Shown: positions 1 through 6,151 of the stretch, in pieces | Position numbering within the stretch: position 1 is the first letter of the stretch | Layout of the letters: every line of letters starts with the position of its first letter | Assembly (NCBI GenBank): GCA_031254905.1 | Contig: JAIRTN010000117.1 | Span: 1-11,326, forward strand | Source: Coriobacteriales bacterium | GTDB taxonomy: Bacteria; Actinomycetota; Coriobacteriia; Coriobacteriales; UBA8131 | Direction: 5' to 3' | Length of the DNA stretch: 11,326 nucleotides | Translations under genes and position numbers: made by a program | The notes under the pieces: model-generated | Database searches by the model: none | What the model was told of the DNA's origin: nothing | What the model saw: the letters and a program-made list of their open reading frames with translations, nothing else

Positions 1-1
1 G

Positions 2-220
2 ATTACAAATAATCTTCTTGAGGTAGAAAGACAGTATGAGATACTGGAGCAAAGCCCCTTTTTGTACCCTGTTATTCGAGAGCCTTTACTTGCCGTTCAG
101 GAGTATCGTTGGTTTCCACTTAGGAGTTACATCGGCATTTATTCAGTTTGCGAAGCAAAGCAGGAGATTCGCATAGCACGGATAGTATACGACAGCAGAA
201 ACCTATCGAGCATACTATAA
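2..220 (+). CDS. RelE/ParE-family toxin, C-terminal fragment (5' end outside window)
   Basis: The frame is open from base 2 to a TAA at 218-220 and encodes 72 residues; the N-terminus lies left of the window. The fragment has the order typical of RelE/ParE toxins: a helix followed by YEILEQSPFLYPVI, then an arginine-containing strand EYRWFPLRSYIGIYSV, then the last strand IRIARIVYDSRNLSSIL, which matches the usual 'yR...y.i.Y.v...i.I.rI.h..rd...iL' pattern. Family members are about 90-100 residues, so roughly 25 are missing. Such toxins either cleave mRNA on the ribosome (RelE) or poison gyrase (ParE), and this fragment does not tell which. The antitoxin would normally lie just upstream, outside the window. 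The gene is AT-richer than the operon to its right and faces it convergently, which fits a transferred toxin-antitoxin cassette. It may be complete beyond the edge or a remnant. Confidence 0.8.
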   Translation: MTNNLLEVERQYEILEQSPFLYPVIREPLLAVQEYRWFPLRSYIGIYSVCEAKQEIRIARIVYDSRNLSSIL

Positions 221-368
221 AAGAACATCGATAGACACTTAGGTTGCGATGGCCTGATAGGCGCGCTGCGACAGGATGACGGTACGGTTTTGTCACACTT
301 TCCCCTCCCCTTCTGCTATGTGACAGTTTACACGTCCCCCAGACTACTTTGAGGGAGCGGGGGCCATC
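221..368. other. Intergenic region between convergent toxin and TSCPD gene
   Basis: No gene is seen here. It holds a 7-bp inverted repeat, TGTCACA at 291-297 and TGTGACA at 319-325, with a 21-base loop. A C5/G5 pairing (about 336-340 with 359-363) lies just past the TSCPD stop on the - strand. Neither hairpin is followed by a run of T on its relevant strand, so calling either one a terminator is not supported. Confidence 0.4.
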
Positions 369-629
369 TCAGTGCGCGGCGCGGTTGGCGAGTTCTTGAG
401 AGAGGGCATGGGCGAACTGGTCGGGGCAGGATGTGCGCTTGTGACCGCAGGGCAGCCCCTCAAAGAGTTCGATGAGTTCGGTGGCCGGGCGGCCTTCCGC
501 GAGCTTTGCCACGCCTGCCGCGTTGCCGGGGCAGCCTTTTGTGAAGCAGATATTGTGTACCAAGCCCTCATCGTCAATCTCGAAGTCGATTCGCTTTGCG
601 CAAACTCCTTTGGGGATAAACGTTGACAT
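369..629 (-). CDS. Small TSCPD-domain protein (TIGR03905-like)
   Basis: This 86-residue protein carries a clear TSCPD motif, GHKRTSCPDQFAHAL, at residues 62-76, and an N-terminal segment FIPKGVCAKRIDFEID plus FTKGCPGNAAGVAKL, as in the small stand-alone TSCPD family (TIGR03905, about 80 residues). Cysteines at 10, 28, 33, 61 and 68 could bind a metal; the related domain occurs at the C-terminus of B12-dependent ribonucleotide reductases. No biochemical role is known to me for the stand-alone form. The ATG at 627-629 follows GAGAGGAG closely, which supports this start. The gene is 47 bases downstream of rsmB on the same strand and is probably the last gene of the fic-def-fmt-rsmB operon. Family assignment is firm; function is open. 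Confidence 0.85.
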   Translation of the reverse strand: MSTFIPKGVCAKRIDFEIDDEGLVHNICFTKGCPGNAAGVAKLAEGRPATELIELFEGLPCGHKRTSCPDQFAHALSQELANRAAH

Positions 630-676
630 GGCGCTCCTCTCACAAATGCGACACAGGATTTGTATGTGACATGGTA

Positions 677-1966
677 TCAGTTTTTGCGGCGCATCAGGCG
701 CGCGGCAAAGTGGGCGTCGGGGGAGGCGGGGGCAAGCGTTTGGTGGAAGGAGGCGGGCGGCTGCAACACGAAGCCCTCCCCTTCCTCGCTGGCGAGAAAG
801 GCCTCTATGATTTGCTCATTCTCCTCGCGTAGCACGCTGCAGGTGGAGTAGGTCAGCGAGCCGTCCACCTCGATGTGCCGGGCCACCGCCTTGAGCATTT
901 TGAGGCCCTGCGTGGCCATTGCCATAATCATCATTGGCGTGAGGCGCCAGCGAATCTCCGGATGGCGGCGCAGAGTGCCGGTGCCCGAGCAGGGCGCGTC
1001 GATGAGCGCCCCGCCGAAACTCTCCGGCAGTTTGCCCTGCGCGACAAGGGTGCTGAGTTGCGTGGCGTCGCCCGTGACGGGAGTGACGTGTTCGAGATGA
1101 TAGCGCTTGATACGCTCCCTCAAAATATCATTCTTAAACGCATGGAGGTCAAGCGCGTACAGCGACGGCTGCCTGCCTTGGGCGCGCAGGAAGGCGCGCT
1201 GGAGCAAGACGGTCTTGGTGCCGCGCCCGCTGCCTACCTCGAGGAAGGGCCTATCTGGCCTGTCGCAGAGGGCAAGTTCGACGACCTTTTGCACCGACGC
1301 GTCCGCGATGAGCATTTCGCTCGCCTCGACACGGGGCAGCCACGCGGGTAGCTCGGGGGGAGCAATCTGCACGGTTGTGCCCTGCGCGAGATTGGCCAAG
1401 AACACGGGGGCCTGCGTATTTGAGGCCGCCATGAAGGCCGCGGCTGCCTCGAAACCGGCATCGGCAACAAGGCGTTTGGCCAGCCAAAGGGGAAAAGCCT
1501 GCTCGTGCGCGAGGGCAGCTATGTCGGTGTGGGAATCGCCGAAGGGGAAGTCCTCCCTCAATTTTGCTACTTCTCGTAGCACTTTGTTCGCGAAGGCAAC
1601 CGCCTTTGGGGAGAGGCAGCGCACCAGTTCAACGCCTTGGTCAACGGCGGCATGCGGCTCCCTTTGCAAAAAGAGCAACTCGTAGACGCTGATGCGGAGG
1701 GCGTCCCCCACACTTGGCTGGAGGTTGCCGTGCGTCAAAACGCGGTTGATGAGAAGGTCGAGTTCGCCGGAGGTCGCAACCACACCAAGAATGAGGAGGA
1801 TGGCGAAGTCGCGCTCCTCTTGGGGAATGTCGGCGGTACGAACCTGCGTGTTGATGAGCGGATGCGCGTAGGCGTTGCGCTCGCGAATCTGCTTTGTAAC
1901 CGTGAGAGCAAGACGTCGCGCCGGGGTTGCGCGGCTCTTGTGAAAACCCCTATTGTCTACGCTCAC
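677..1966 (-). CDS. rsmB: 16S rRNA m5C967-type methyltransferase RsmB (NusB-like N-terminus)
   Basis: This cytoplasmic enzyme methylates cytosine 5 of 16S rRNA (C967 in E. coli numbering) using S-adenosylmethionine. Residues about 10-140 form a NusB-like RNA-binding domain (ARRLALTV, VYELLFLQREPHAAVDQGVELVR, FANKVLREV). The catalytic domain shows IDAPCSGTGTLRRHPEIRW, with the PCSG cysteine at about 326, and YSTCSVLREENEQ, with the TCS cysteine at about 376; these are the two cysteines of the RNA m5C family. The SAM loop reads LEVGSGRGTKT where the family usually has a version of CAAPGGKT. I chose the GTG at 1966 because it overlaps the fmt stop as GTGA and has GAGG six bases upstream. A longer reading from a GTG at 1993 (438 residues) lacks a ribosome site. 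Fourth gene of the operon. Confidence 0.92.
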   Translation of the reverse strand: MSVDNRGFHKSRATPARRLALTVTKQIRERNAYAHPLINTQVRTADIPQEERDFAILLILGVVATSGELDLLINRVLTHGNLQPSVGDALRISVYELLFLQREPHAAVDQGVELVRCLSPKAVAFANKVLREVAKLREDFPFGDSHTDIAALAHEQAFPLWLAKRLVADAGFEAAAAFMAASNTQAPVFLANLAQGTTVQIAPPELPAWLPRVEASEMLIADASVQKVVELALCDRPDRPFLEVGSGRGTKTVLLQRAFLRAQGRQPSLYALDLHAFKNDILRERIKRYHLEHVTPVTGDATQLSTLVAQGKLPESFGGALIDAPCSGTGTLRRHPEIRWRLTPMMIMAMATQGLKMLKAVARHIEVDGSLTYSTCSVLREENEQIIEAFLASEEGEGFVLQPPASFHQTLAPASPDAHFAARLMRRKN

Positions 1967-2943
1967 GCGGGGCCTCGGTTCAAAGAGCGCCACGTCGCCG
2001 GGGTTTGCGCGCTCTTATGCAGTTCCTTTACGCCAGCGGCGAAGGCGCTCGCGGGCATTTCCTTCTTGCCGTCGGGCTTAAGAGCGACGACTTCAAATGC
2101 GCCGTCGACCGTGGTGAGGATGAGGCGGCGGTTGGAGAAATGGGCGAGGCCGGGGGCGAGGGCGACAGCCGCGGGCTGGGCCGCCAAAATCGTCACAGAA
2201 CGACCGGCTATCACGCAGCGGGCGGGCGATTGAGGAGTTGAGGCAAGTATCTTTCGCAGGTTGACGCTCGTCGTGTCGGCAGGGCTGGGTGTAAGCTCGT
2301 GCTTCCCGACCTTATCCGCATACATCACTTCTTTTTCGTCTTGCGCCTGCCATTGGGCTGTGCCGTCGGCGATGCTCGGCAGGGCTTCCAGCAGAAGTCT
2401 TGCGCCGAGTTCCGCAAGTTCGTCGGTTAACTCCTGCGCGCTTTTGCCCGCCGCCGGCACCGTGGCGACACGGCACACGTCGCCCGTGTCAAGGCCCTCC
2501 TCCATGCGCATGACGGAGATGCCGGTTTGCTCGTCGCCGGCGAGGATGGCGCGTTGGATGGGGGCGGCGCCGCGCCAGCGTGGCAGCAGCGACGCGTGGA
2601 TGTTGATGCAGCCGTGGTGGGGCAGGACGAGCAGTTGCCGGGGCAAAATCATGCCATACGCTGCGACGATGATGAAGTCTGGCTCGGCTGCCGCGATGCG
2701 GAGGAGCAGTTCTGTGTCGAGGCTGCCACTGGACGTGAAGAAACTCTGGGGGGTTAAAACGGGGATGCCGTGCTCCTCGGCGCATAGGCGCACCGGAGAA
2801 GGGAGCAGCGCGCCGCCTCGCCCGGAGGCGGCGTTTGGGCGGGTGAGGGCGAGTTTGACCGAGAAGCGCCCGTTCTTGTCCCCAGCCAAGGCCCTTAATG
2901 CCGCAACGGCAAAGGCGGGGGTTCCCATGAATACGACGTTCAT
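1963..2943 (-). CDS. fmt: Methionyl-tRNA formyltransferase
   Basis: This 326-residue enzyme transfers the formyl group from 10-formyltetrahydrofolate to initiator Met-tRNA, preparing it for translation start. The N-terminus MNVVFMGTPAFAV is the family's Rossmann-like strand. The active-site signature INIHASLLPRWRGAAPIQRA follows, with Asn114 and His116, and the third catalytic acid lies in LDTGDV near residue 155. The C-terminal OB-like tRNA-binding domain spans about residues 210-315. The length is normal. The ATG overlaps the def stop as ATGA, and the stop overlaps the likely rsmB start as GTGA, so translation is probably coupled through all three genes. def and fmt products act on the same formyl group at opposite ends of protein synthesis, which explains the pairing. 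Confidence 0.97.
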   Translation of the reverse strand: MNVVFMGTPAFAVAALRALAGDKNGRFSVKLALTRPNAASGRGGALLPSPVRLCAEEHGIPVLTPQSFFTSSGSLDTELLLRIAAAEPDFIIVAAYGMILPRQLLVLPHHGCINIHASLLPRWRGAAPIQRAILAGDEQTGISVMRMEEGLDTGDVCRVATVPAAGKSAQELTDELAELGARLLLEALPSIADGTAQWQAQDEKEVMYADKVGKHELTPSPADTTSVNLRKILASTPQSPARCVIAGRSVTILAAQPAAVALAPGLAHFSNRRLILTTVDGAFEVVALKPDGKKEMPASAFAAGVKELHKSAQTPATWRSLNRGPA

Positions 2944-3623
2944 CGAGCCTTCCCGGCGCCTGTTCTGTTGGGCTTTACGGCGCCGCTGCCGCCCGACGCA
3001 CCAGCAGCGCCAGCCGCACCAGCCGCGCCAGCAGCGCCCGCCGCGCCAGCCGACTTCCTGCTCGCCGCGCCCGCCGGCTTCTCAACACTGATGTCGCCGG
3101 GCTTCGCGCCTGCTTTCAGCGCCTCCTCGTACTCCTCGAAGGCCTGTATGCGCTCGATGGGGTCGAGATGCTCAAACATCGTCATGCCCTCAAGGTGGTC
3201 AATCTCGTGCTGCAGCGCGCGGGCGAAAAAGCCCTCCGCCTCAACCGTAAAGGGCTCCCCGCTCAAATCCATGGCCTCAACTTCGATGCTGCTGAAGCGC
3301 TCGATGGGAATTTGGATGCCCGGAATGGAGAGGCAGCCTTCGTCGCAGATTTCCTTTTCGCCCCAGAGCCGCGTGATGACGGGGTTGACAAAAAAGATTG
3401 GGTTTTTCTCTTTTACCTCACCGTTTTCGTCCGGCATCGTCACGTCGATGACCACGAGGCGTTTGCTGATGCCCACTTGGGGCGCCGCGATGCCGCAGCC
3501 TTGGCTCTTGTACATGAGTTTGGCCATCTGCTCCGCCGTTGACCGGAGCCGCTTCAATTCGCTGGGCGCAACCGGCTCGCTTTTCTCGCGCAAAACCGGA
3601 TTGGGGGCAAGAACTATGCGCAT
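2940..3623 (-). CDS. def: Peptide deformylase with Ala/Gly-rich C-terminal tail
   Basis: This enzyme removes the N-formyl group from new proteins. All three metal-enzyme motifs are present: GCGIAAPQ at residues 42-49, EGCLS at 95-99 (Cys97 ligand) and QHEIDHLEG around 138-146 (His139 and His143 ligands, Glu140 catalytic). The catalytic domain ends near residue 168. Bacterial deformylases are usually about 150-190 residues; this one is 227 because of a low-complexity tail that includes repeated AGA triplets at about 192-209 and a basic end (KPNRTGAGKAR). The tail is encoded by a GC-rich triplet repeat near 2998-3055. The start follows fic by 12 bases, and the end overlaps fmt. An unstructured tail is inferred; it may vary in length between strains by slippage. 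Confidence 0.96.
   Translation of the reverse strand: MRIVLAPNPVLREKSEPVAPSELKRLRSTAEQMAKLMYKSQGCGIAAPQVGISKRLVVIDVTMPDENGEVKEKNPIFFVNPVITRLWGEKEICDEGCLSIPGIQIPIERFSSIEVEAMDLSGEPFTVEAEGFFARALQHEIDHLEGMTMFEHLDPIERIQAFEEYEEALKAGAKPGDISVEKPAGAASRKSAGAAGAAGAAGAAGAAGASGGSGAVKPNRTGAGKAR
2998..3055. repeat. GC-rich imperfect triplet/9-bp repeat in the 3' end of def
   Basis: Units such as GCCGCGCCA and GCAGCGCCA recur on the + strand through this stretch, encoding the alternating Ala-Gly-Ala tail of the deformylase on the - strand. The array is in frame and does not break the gene. Confidence 0.7.
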
Positions 3624-3635
3624 AACGTACCCCTG

Positions 3636-4382
3636 CTATGCTCCGAGCGCCAGTAGCTCATCGAGATGACGGCTGACAAGGCGCGTCAAAAACAGCTGCA
3701 TGGGCTGCACCCGCGGGTTGCCGTCGAGGCCGTCATACGCGTTGAGGGCCTCGTAGTACGCCTGTCTGTCATCGACCCTGACGATGACGGCAGGGTAGCC
3801 GAGCTGTTCAAGCATAATGTTGATAATAACGCGGCCAACGCGGCCGTTGCCGTCCCCAAAGGGATGTATCTTCTCGAGGCGAAGATGGAAAAACGCGATA
3901 CTCTCGATGGGATGCCGGTCCTCCGAGGGACGAGCATCGCAGAGTTGGAGCATCTTGTAGGGCACCTTCTCGTACGAGGTAGGACGATGACCGTGAATCA
4001 TCAGATTATAGTTGCGGTATTCGCCGCCGACCGCCTGTTGGTCGATGAGCATTCTGTGGTGCAGATTCTTGATTTCGTGCTCGGTGATGCGGGTTTTTTC
4101 GCGAACATAGCGTTGCCCGAGCAGCGTTGCGTCGCGATAACCGAGGACGGCTACATGGTCGGAAAGCGTCTTGCCTTCGACGACCGCGTTTGCCGTCAGC
4201 ACGCGTTCGACCTCGTCGCGTGTGAGACTATTACCCTCAATCGCGTTTGAATGATAAATGCTGTCAAACAAGAATCGCTCCTGATATGCCTCATCGGCAT
4301 CAGGAGCGAGCGGCGGTCGCAGGCCAAACTCAGCCTTCTTCCTGTCGACTTCACGAAGAAGCACATCCAACTCGTCGCTCAC
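3636..4382 (-). CDS. Fic/DOC (Fido) family protein, class II, predicted self-inhibited AMP-transferase
   Basis: The protein carries the full Fic signature HPFGDGNGRVGR (residues 173-184, His173 catalytic), as in enzymes that attach AMP or a related nucleotide to hydroxyl groups of target proteins. An N-terminal inhibitory helix motif, SNAIEGN (residues 45-51), matches the (S/T)xxxE(G/N) pattern with Glu49. Because the motif precedes the Fic core, this is the class II layout. No signal peptide or membrane segment is seen, so it is cytoplasmic. I chose the GTG at 4382 (248 residues) because AAGGGAG lies six bases upstream; a GTG at 4421 would add 13 residues without a good ribosome site. It is 12 bases upstream of def and probably the first gene of that operon. 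The target is unknown. There is no DNA-binding domain visible, unlike Fic proteins fused to winged helices. Confidence 0.9.
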   Translation of the reverse strand: MSDELDVLLREVDRKKAEFGLRPPLAPDADEAYQERFLFDSIYHSNAIEGNSLTRDEVERVLTANAVVEGKTLSDHVAVLGYRDATLLGQRYVREKTRITEHEIKNLHHRMLIDQQAVGGEYRNYNLMIHGHRPTSYEKVPYKMLQLCDARPSEDRHPIESIAFFHLRLEKIHPFGDGNGRVGRVIINIMLEQLGYPAVIVRVDDRQAYYEALNAYDGLDGNPRVQPMQLFLTRLVSRHLDELLALGA

Positions 4383-4472
4383 TAGGTTCTCCCTTCTGTA
4401 AGGTGGCTCCCGGTTTCGCACACCAGATGTTCCAAAACGGTCTCGCTTCTACATAGGTACTACGTGAACAGC

Positions 4473-4484
4473 CTTCCCGGGAAG
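4473..4484. promoter_or_regulatory. Perfect 12-bp palindrome, candidate operator for the fic operon
   Basis: CTTCCCGGGAAG is a perfect palindrome and lies about 10 bases downstream of the candidate -10 box of the fic promoter, where a bound repressor would block transcription. Its role is inferred from sequence and position only. Confidence 0.3.
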
Positions 4485-4494
4485 CGTCACATTC

Positions 4495-4524
4495 ATTGTA
4501 ACGGCTTTCTGCCTGTTGTGGGAA
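4495..4524 (-). promoter_or_regulatory. Candidate promoter for fic-def-fmt-rsmB-TSCPD operon
   Basis: On the - strand TTCCCA (4524-4519) and TACAAT (4500-4495) are separated by 18 bases, a fair match to a sigma-70-type promoter (4 of 6 and 5 of 6). It would give a leader of roughly 100 bases before the fic GTG. No other promoter-like pair stood out in this gap. Confidence 0.35.
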
Positions 4525-4588
4525 CGCGATTACCGAAGATTTCTCTCCGTCCCCCAACCTCACTTAGCAACCTCACTCAATAATCTCG

Positions 4589-4670
4589 CTCAACAACCGC
4601 CAACTGACCGATAATCAAGCAGTCAAGCAGGCACCAACTGCTCACCCTCAAACTTCACTCAACAACCGCC
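4589..4670. repeat. Direct repeat of 13 bp spanning the end of the LCP gene
   Basis: CTCAACAACCGCC occurs at 4589-4601 and again at 4658-4670, 69 bases apart. The second copy forms the last codons of the LCP gene. The surrounding bases are rich in degenerate CTCACTCA-like units, suggesting an old local duplication. Confidence 0.5.
4616..4644 (-). terminator. Possible weak terminator hairpin downstream of the LCP gene
   Basis: On the - strand TGAGCAGT pairs with ACTGCTTG (8 pairs including two G-U) around a 13-base loop, starting 11 bases past the LCP stop. It is followed only by TTGATTATC, a poor T tract, so termination strength is doubtful. Confidence 0.3.
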
Positions 4671-5821
4671 GGCTGGTTGCTCTCGTCAACAAAGGGCACA
4701 ACCCCATTCACGAATTTTTCACGTACCCCCGCCCATTCCTCCTCCTTGGTAAGAACGTAGGAGACGTTGCCAATCATACCCGTCGTCGAGGGTACCTGCC
4801 CCGTATACATATCGGCATCGACATTCATGCCCCTAAAGCTCAAGGCAAGGTCGATAAGCTCCTTCGCCGTCAAATCGGTGGTTGTACATTCGGCGAGGCT
4901 GTTAACATAGCCGGGTATCTCGTTGGCGGGCGCCTCTATGATTTTCCGAGCGATCGCTTTGAGAAGCGTGCGCTGATTAGCGGCGCGCTGGAAGTCTCCC
5001 AGAGCATAGCTGTAACGGTCGCGCACAAAGACAAGCGCCTGAGCCCCGTTGAGTGTTTGGAGGCCGGGCTGCAATTCAATGCCCTCATAGGTACTGTAGG
5101 CAGGTACGTTGATTGTAACGCCGCCCAAGCGGTCAACAAGGTCTGCAAAGCCTTCAAAATCTATCAGCACAACATGCGCAATCTCCACACCCACAAAGTC
5201 CGAAACGGCCTTAACCGCGCCCGCGGGGCCACCAAAAGCCAAAGCGGCGTTGATTTTCTGCGTTCCGCGCCCCGCAAGCTCGACCTTGGTATCACGAGGA
5301 ATCGAGAGTATCGACGCACTGTTGGCCTCGGGGTCGAGACGACATAGCATAATAGTATCCGAGCGCGAAGTCGCGCCCTGCTGCCGCGCATCCGAACCCA
5401 GCACGAGAATGTAATAGGGCTCCTTGGGGTCAGAAGGCTGCGGCACCGTCACCTGCTGAAGATCGTCCAACTCAATGGGGTCCATGGCTAACTTCCTATC
5501 GAGTGAGCCAATATAGGTAAACACCACCGCCACCGCCGCAAGAACAAGTACCACAAGGGCCGCAAGGCTGATGATAAGCGCCTTCTTCCACGTCTTGAGT
5601 TTCTTCTCATCCCTCGCATCCCGCTCATCGTCCCTCCTGTGCCCACGGCCATGGCCACCAGAGGCGCCAACAGCATGGCTCGCCGCCCGCAGGGACGCTG
5701 TTTGCGAAGAAGGACGCTGCGCAGTCCTTCTGCTTCTTTCTTGTTCTCTCATATCTCCGGAATCTTTCTCAACATCATCGTTATCGCGCGAAAGCCTCGT
5801 CACAGGTTCCCGCATTGTCAT
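4655..5821 (-). CDS. LytR-CpsA-Psr (LCP) family cell-wall polymer ligase
   Basis: LCP proteins move undecaprenyl-phosphate-linked glycopolymers onto peptidoglycan at the outer face of the membrane. From the ATG at 5821 the protein has 388 residues: a charged cytoplasmic N-terminus of about 80 residues rich in Arg, Asp and Glu, one membrane helix at about 81-103 (LIISLAALVVLVLAAVAVVF), and an outer LCP domain from about 135 to 365. Visible signatures are VLGSDAR, SRSDTIML, SIPRDTKV and FVRDRY followed by GDFQRAANQR, which contain the Arg and Asp residues that hold the phosphate and metal. No Shine-Dalgarno sequence precedes the ATG at 5821 or the next one at 5815. An extension to a TTG at 5908 also lacks one and would add an unlikely segment. 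The WecA-like enzyme at 9487 could supply its substrate. Confidence 0.92.
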   Translation of the reverse strand: MTMREPVTRLSRDNDDVEKDSGDMREQERSRRTAQRPSSQTASLRAASHAVGASGGHGRGHRRDDERDARDEKKLKTWKKALIISLAALVVLVLAAVAVVFTYIGSLDRKLAMDPIELDDLQQVTVPQPSDPKEPYYILVLGSDARQQGATSRSDTIMLCRLDPEANSASILSIPRDTKVELAGRGTQKINAALAFGGPAGAVKAVSDFVGVEIAHVVLIDFEGFADLVDRLGGVTINVPAYSTYEGIELQPGLQTLNGAQALVFVRDRYSYALGDFQRAANQRTLLKAIARKIIEAPANEIPGYVNSLAECTTTDLTAKELIDLALSFRGMNVDADMYTGQVPSTTGMIGNVSYVLTKEEEWAGVREKFVNGVVPFVDESNQPAVVE

Positions 5822-5845
5822 GTAAAACGCGAATGTAGTTATCAC

Positions 5846-5851
5846 ATTATA
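5846..5851 (-). promoter_or_regulatory. Candidate -10 box for the LCP gene
   Basis: TATAAT on the - strand (5851-5846) lies 24 bases before the ATG at 5821. No convincing -35 is found at 16-18 bases; TTGTCT at 5870-5865 is only 13 bases away. If real, the leader is about 18-20 bases and has no ribosome site. Confidence 0.35.
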
Positions 5852-6006
5852 ATCTAACCCACAAGACAATATCGCCAAAGTAACCAAGCCGTAGCAAGAA
5901 ACGAACAAACGAAAAACCAGCAGGGGAGCCCTCTTGCAAGAACTCCCCTCACATACTGAGTAAGGAAGAATGGGGATAAAAACGAGCCCACCTGTCTCCC
6001 CACCCT

Positions 6007-6026
6007 CCCGTCATACCCAGACGTGA
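6007..6026. repeat. Degenerate fragment of the palindromic repeat family
   Basis: CCCGTCATACCCAGACGTGA resembles the left half of the full element that begins about 50 bases to the right (CCGTCATACTCAGGCGTG) and the left arm at 10903. It has no inverted partner, so it looks like a solo remnant. Confidence 0.45.
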
Positions 6027-6055
6027 CATAAGAGACACTTTTGCGTATGGCGACA

Positions 6056-6116
6056 CGCCTCCCTCAATTCCGTCATACTCAGGCGTGCCCCGGGTATGAC
6101 GGAATTGAGGGAGGCG
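6056..6116. repeat. Palindromic repeat: 23-bp perfect inverted repeat, 15-base loop
   Basis: Bases 6056-6078 (beginning CGCCTCCCTCAATTCC) are exactly the reverse complement of 6094-6116, leaving a 15-base GC-rich loop. The hairpin begins 36 bases past the flavoprotein stop on the - strand. No T tract follows on either strand, so it is not a standard intrinsic terminator. The core CCGTCATAC...GTATGACGG is shared with the element at 10903-10995, which marks it as a dispersed REP/MITE-like repeat. Confidence 0.85.
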
Positions 6117-6151
6117 GATATCTGGTCTCGGTACTTCTTTGTATTACAGGC

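Larger units (their letters stand above)
5822..6151. other. Intergenic region between flavoprotein stop and LCP start
   Basis: I see no gene in these 330 bases. They hold the LCP -10 candidate, a degenerate half copy of the palindromic repeat at 6007-6026 and the full hairpin copy at 6056-6116. The rest, including 5900-6000, shows nothing I can name. Confidence 0.6.

Noticed and set aside
291..325. TGTCACA/TGTGACA inverted repeat as a terminator or CRP-like site
   Set aside because: The loop is 21 bases, no T tract follows, and the spacing does not fit a CRP site; chance is likely for a 7-bp match.
1107..2233. Two + strand open frames opposite rsmB and fmt
   Set aside because: They are antisense shadows with biased composition; the - strand reading carries all rsmB and fmt motifs.
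2261..3091. Long + strand open frame of 276 codons opposite fmt and def
   Set aside because: It lies antisense to two unmistakable genes; its protein is low-complexity Ser/Ala/Pro/Arg text produced by GC-rich codon bias, with no family motif.
4351..4563. A 70-codon - strand frame upstream of and overlapping fic
   Set aside because: It overlaps the fic start in another frame, spans the candidate promoter, and its product shows no recognisable pattern.
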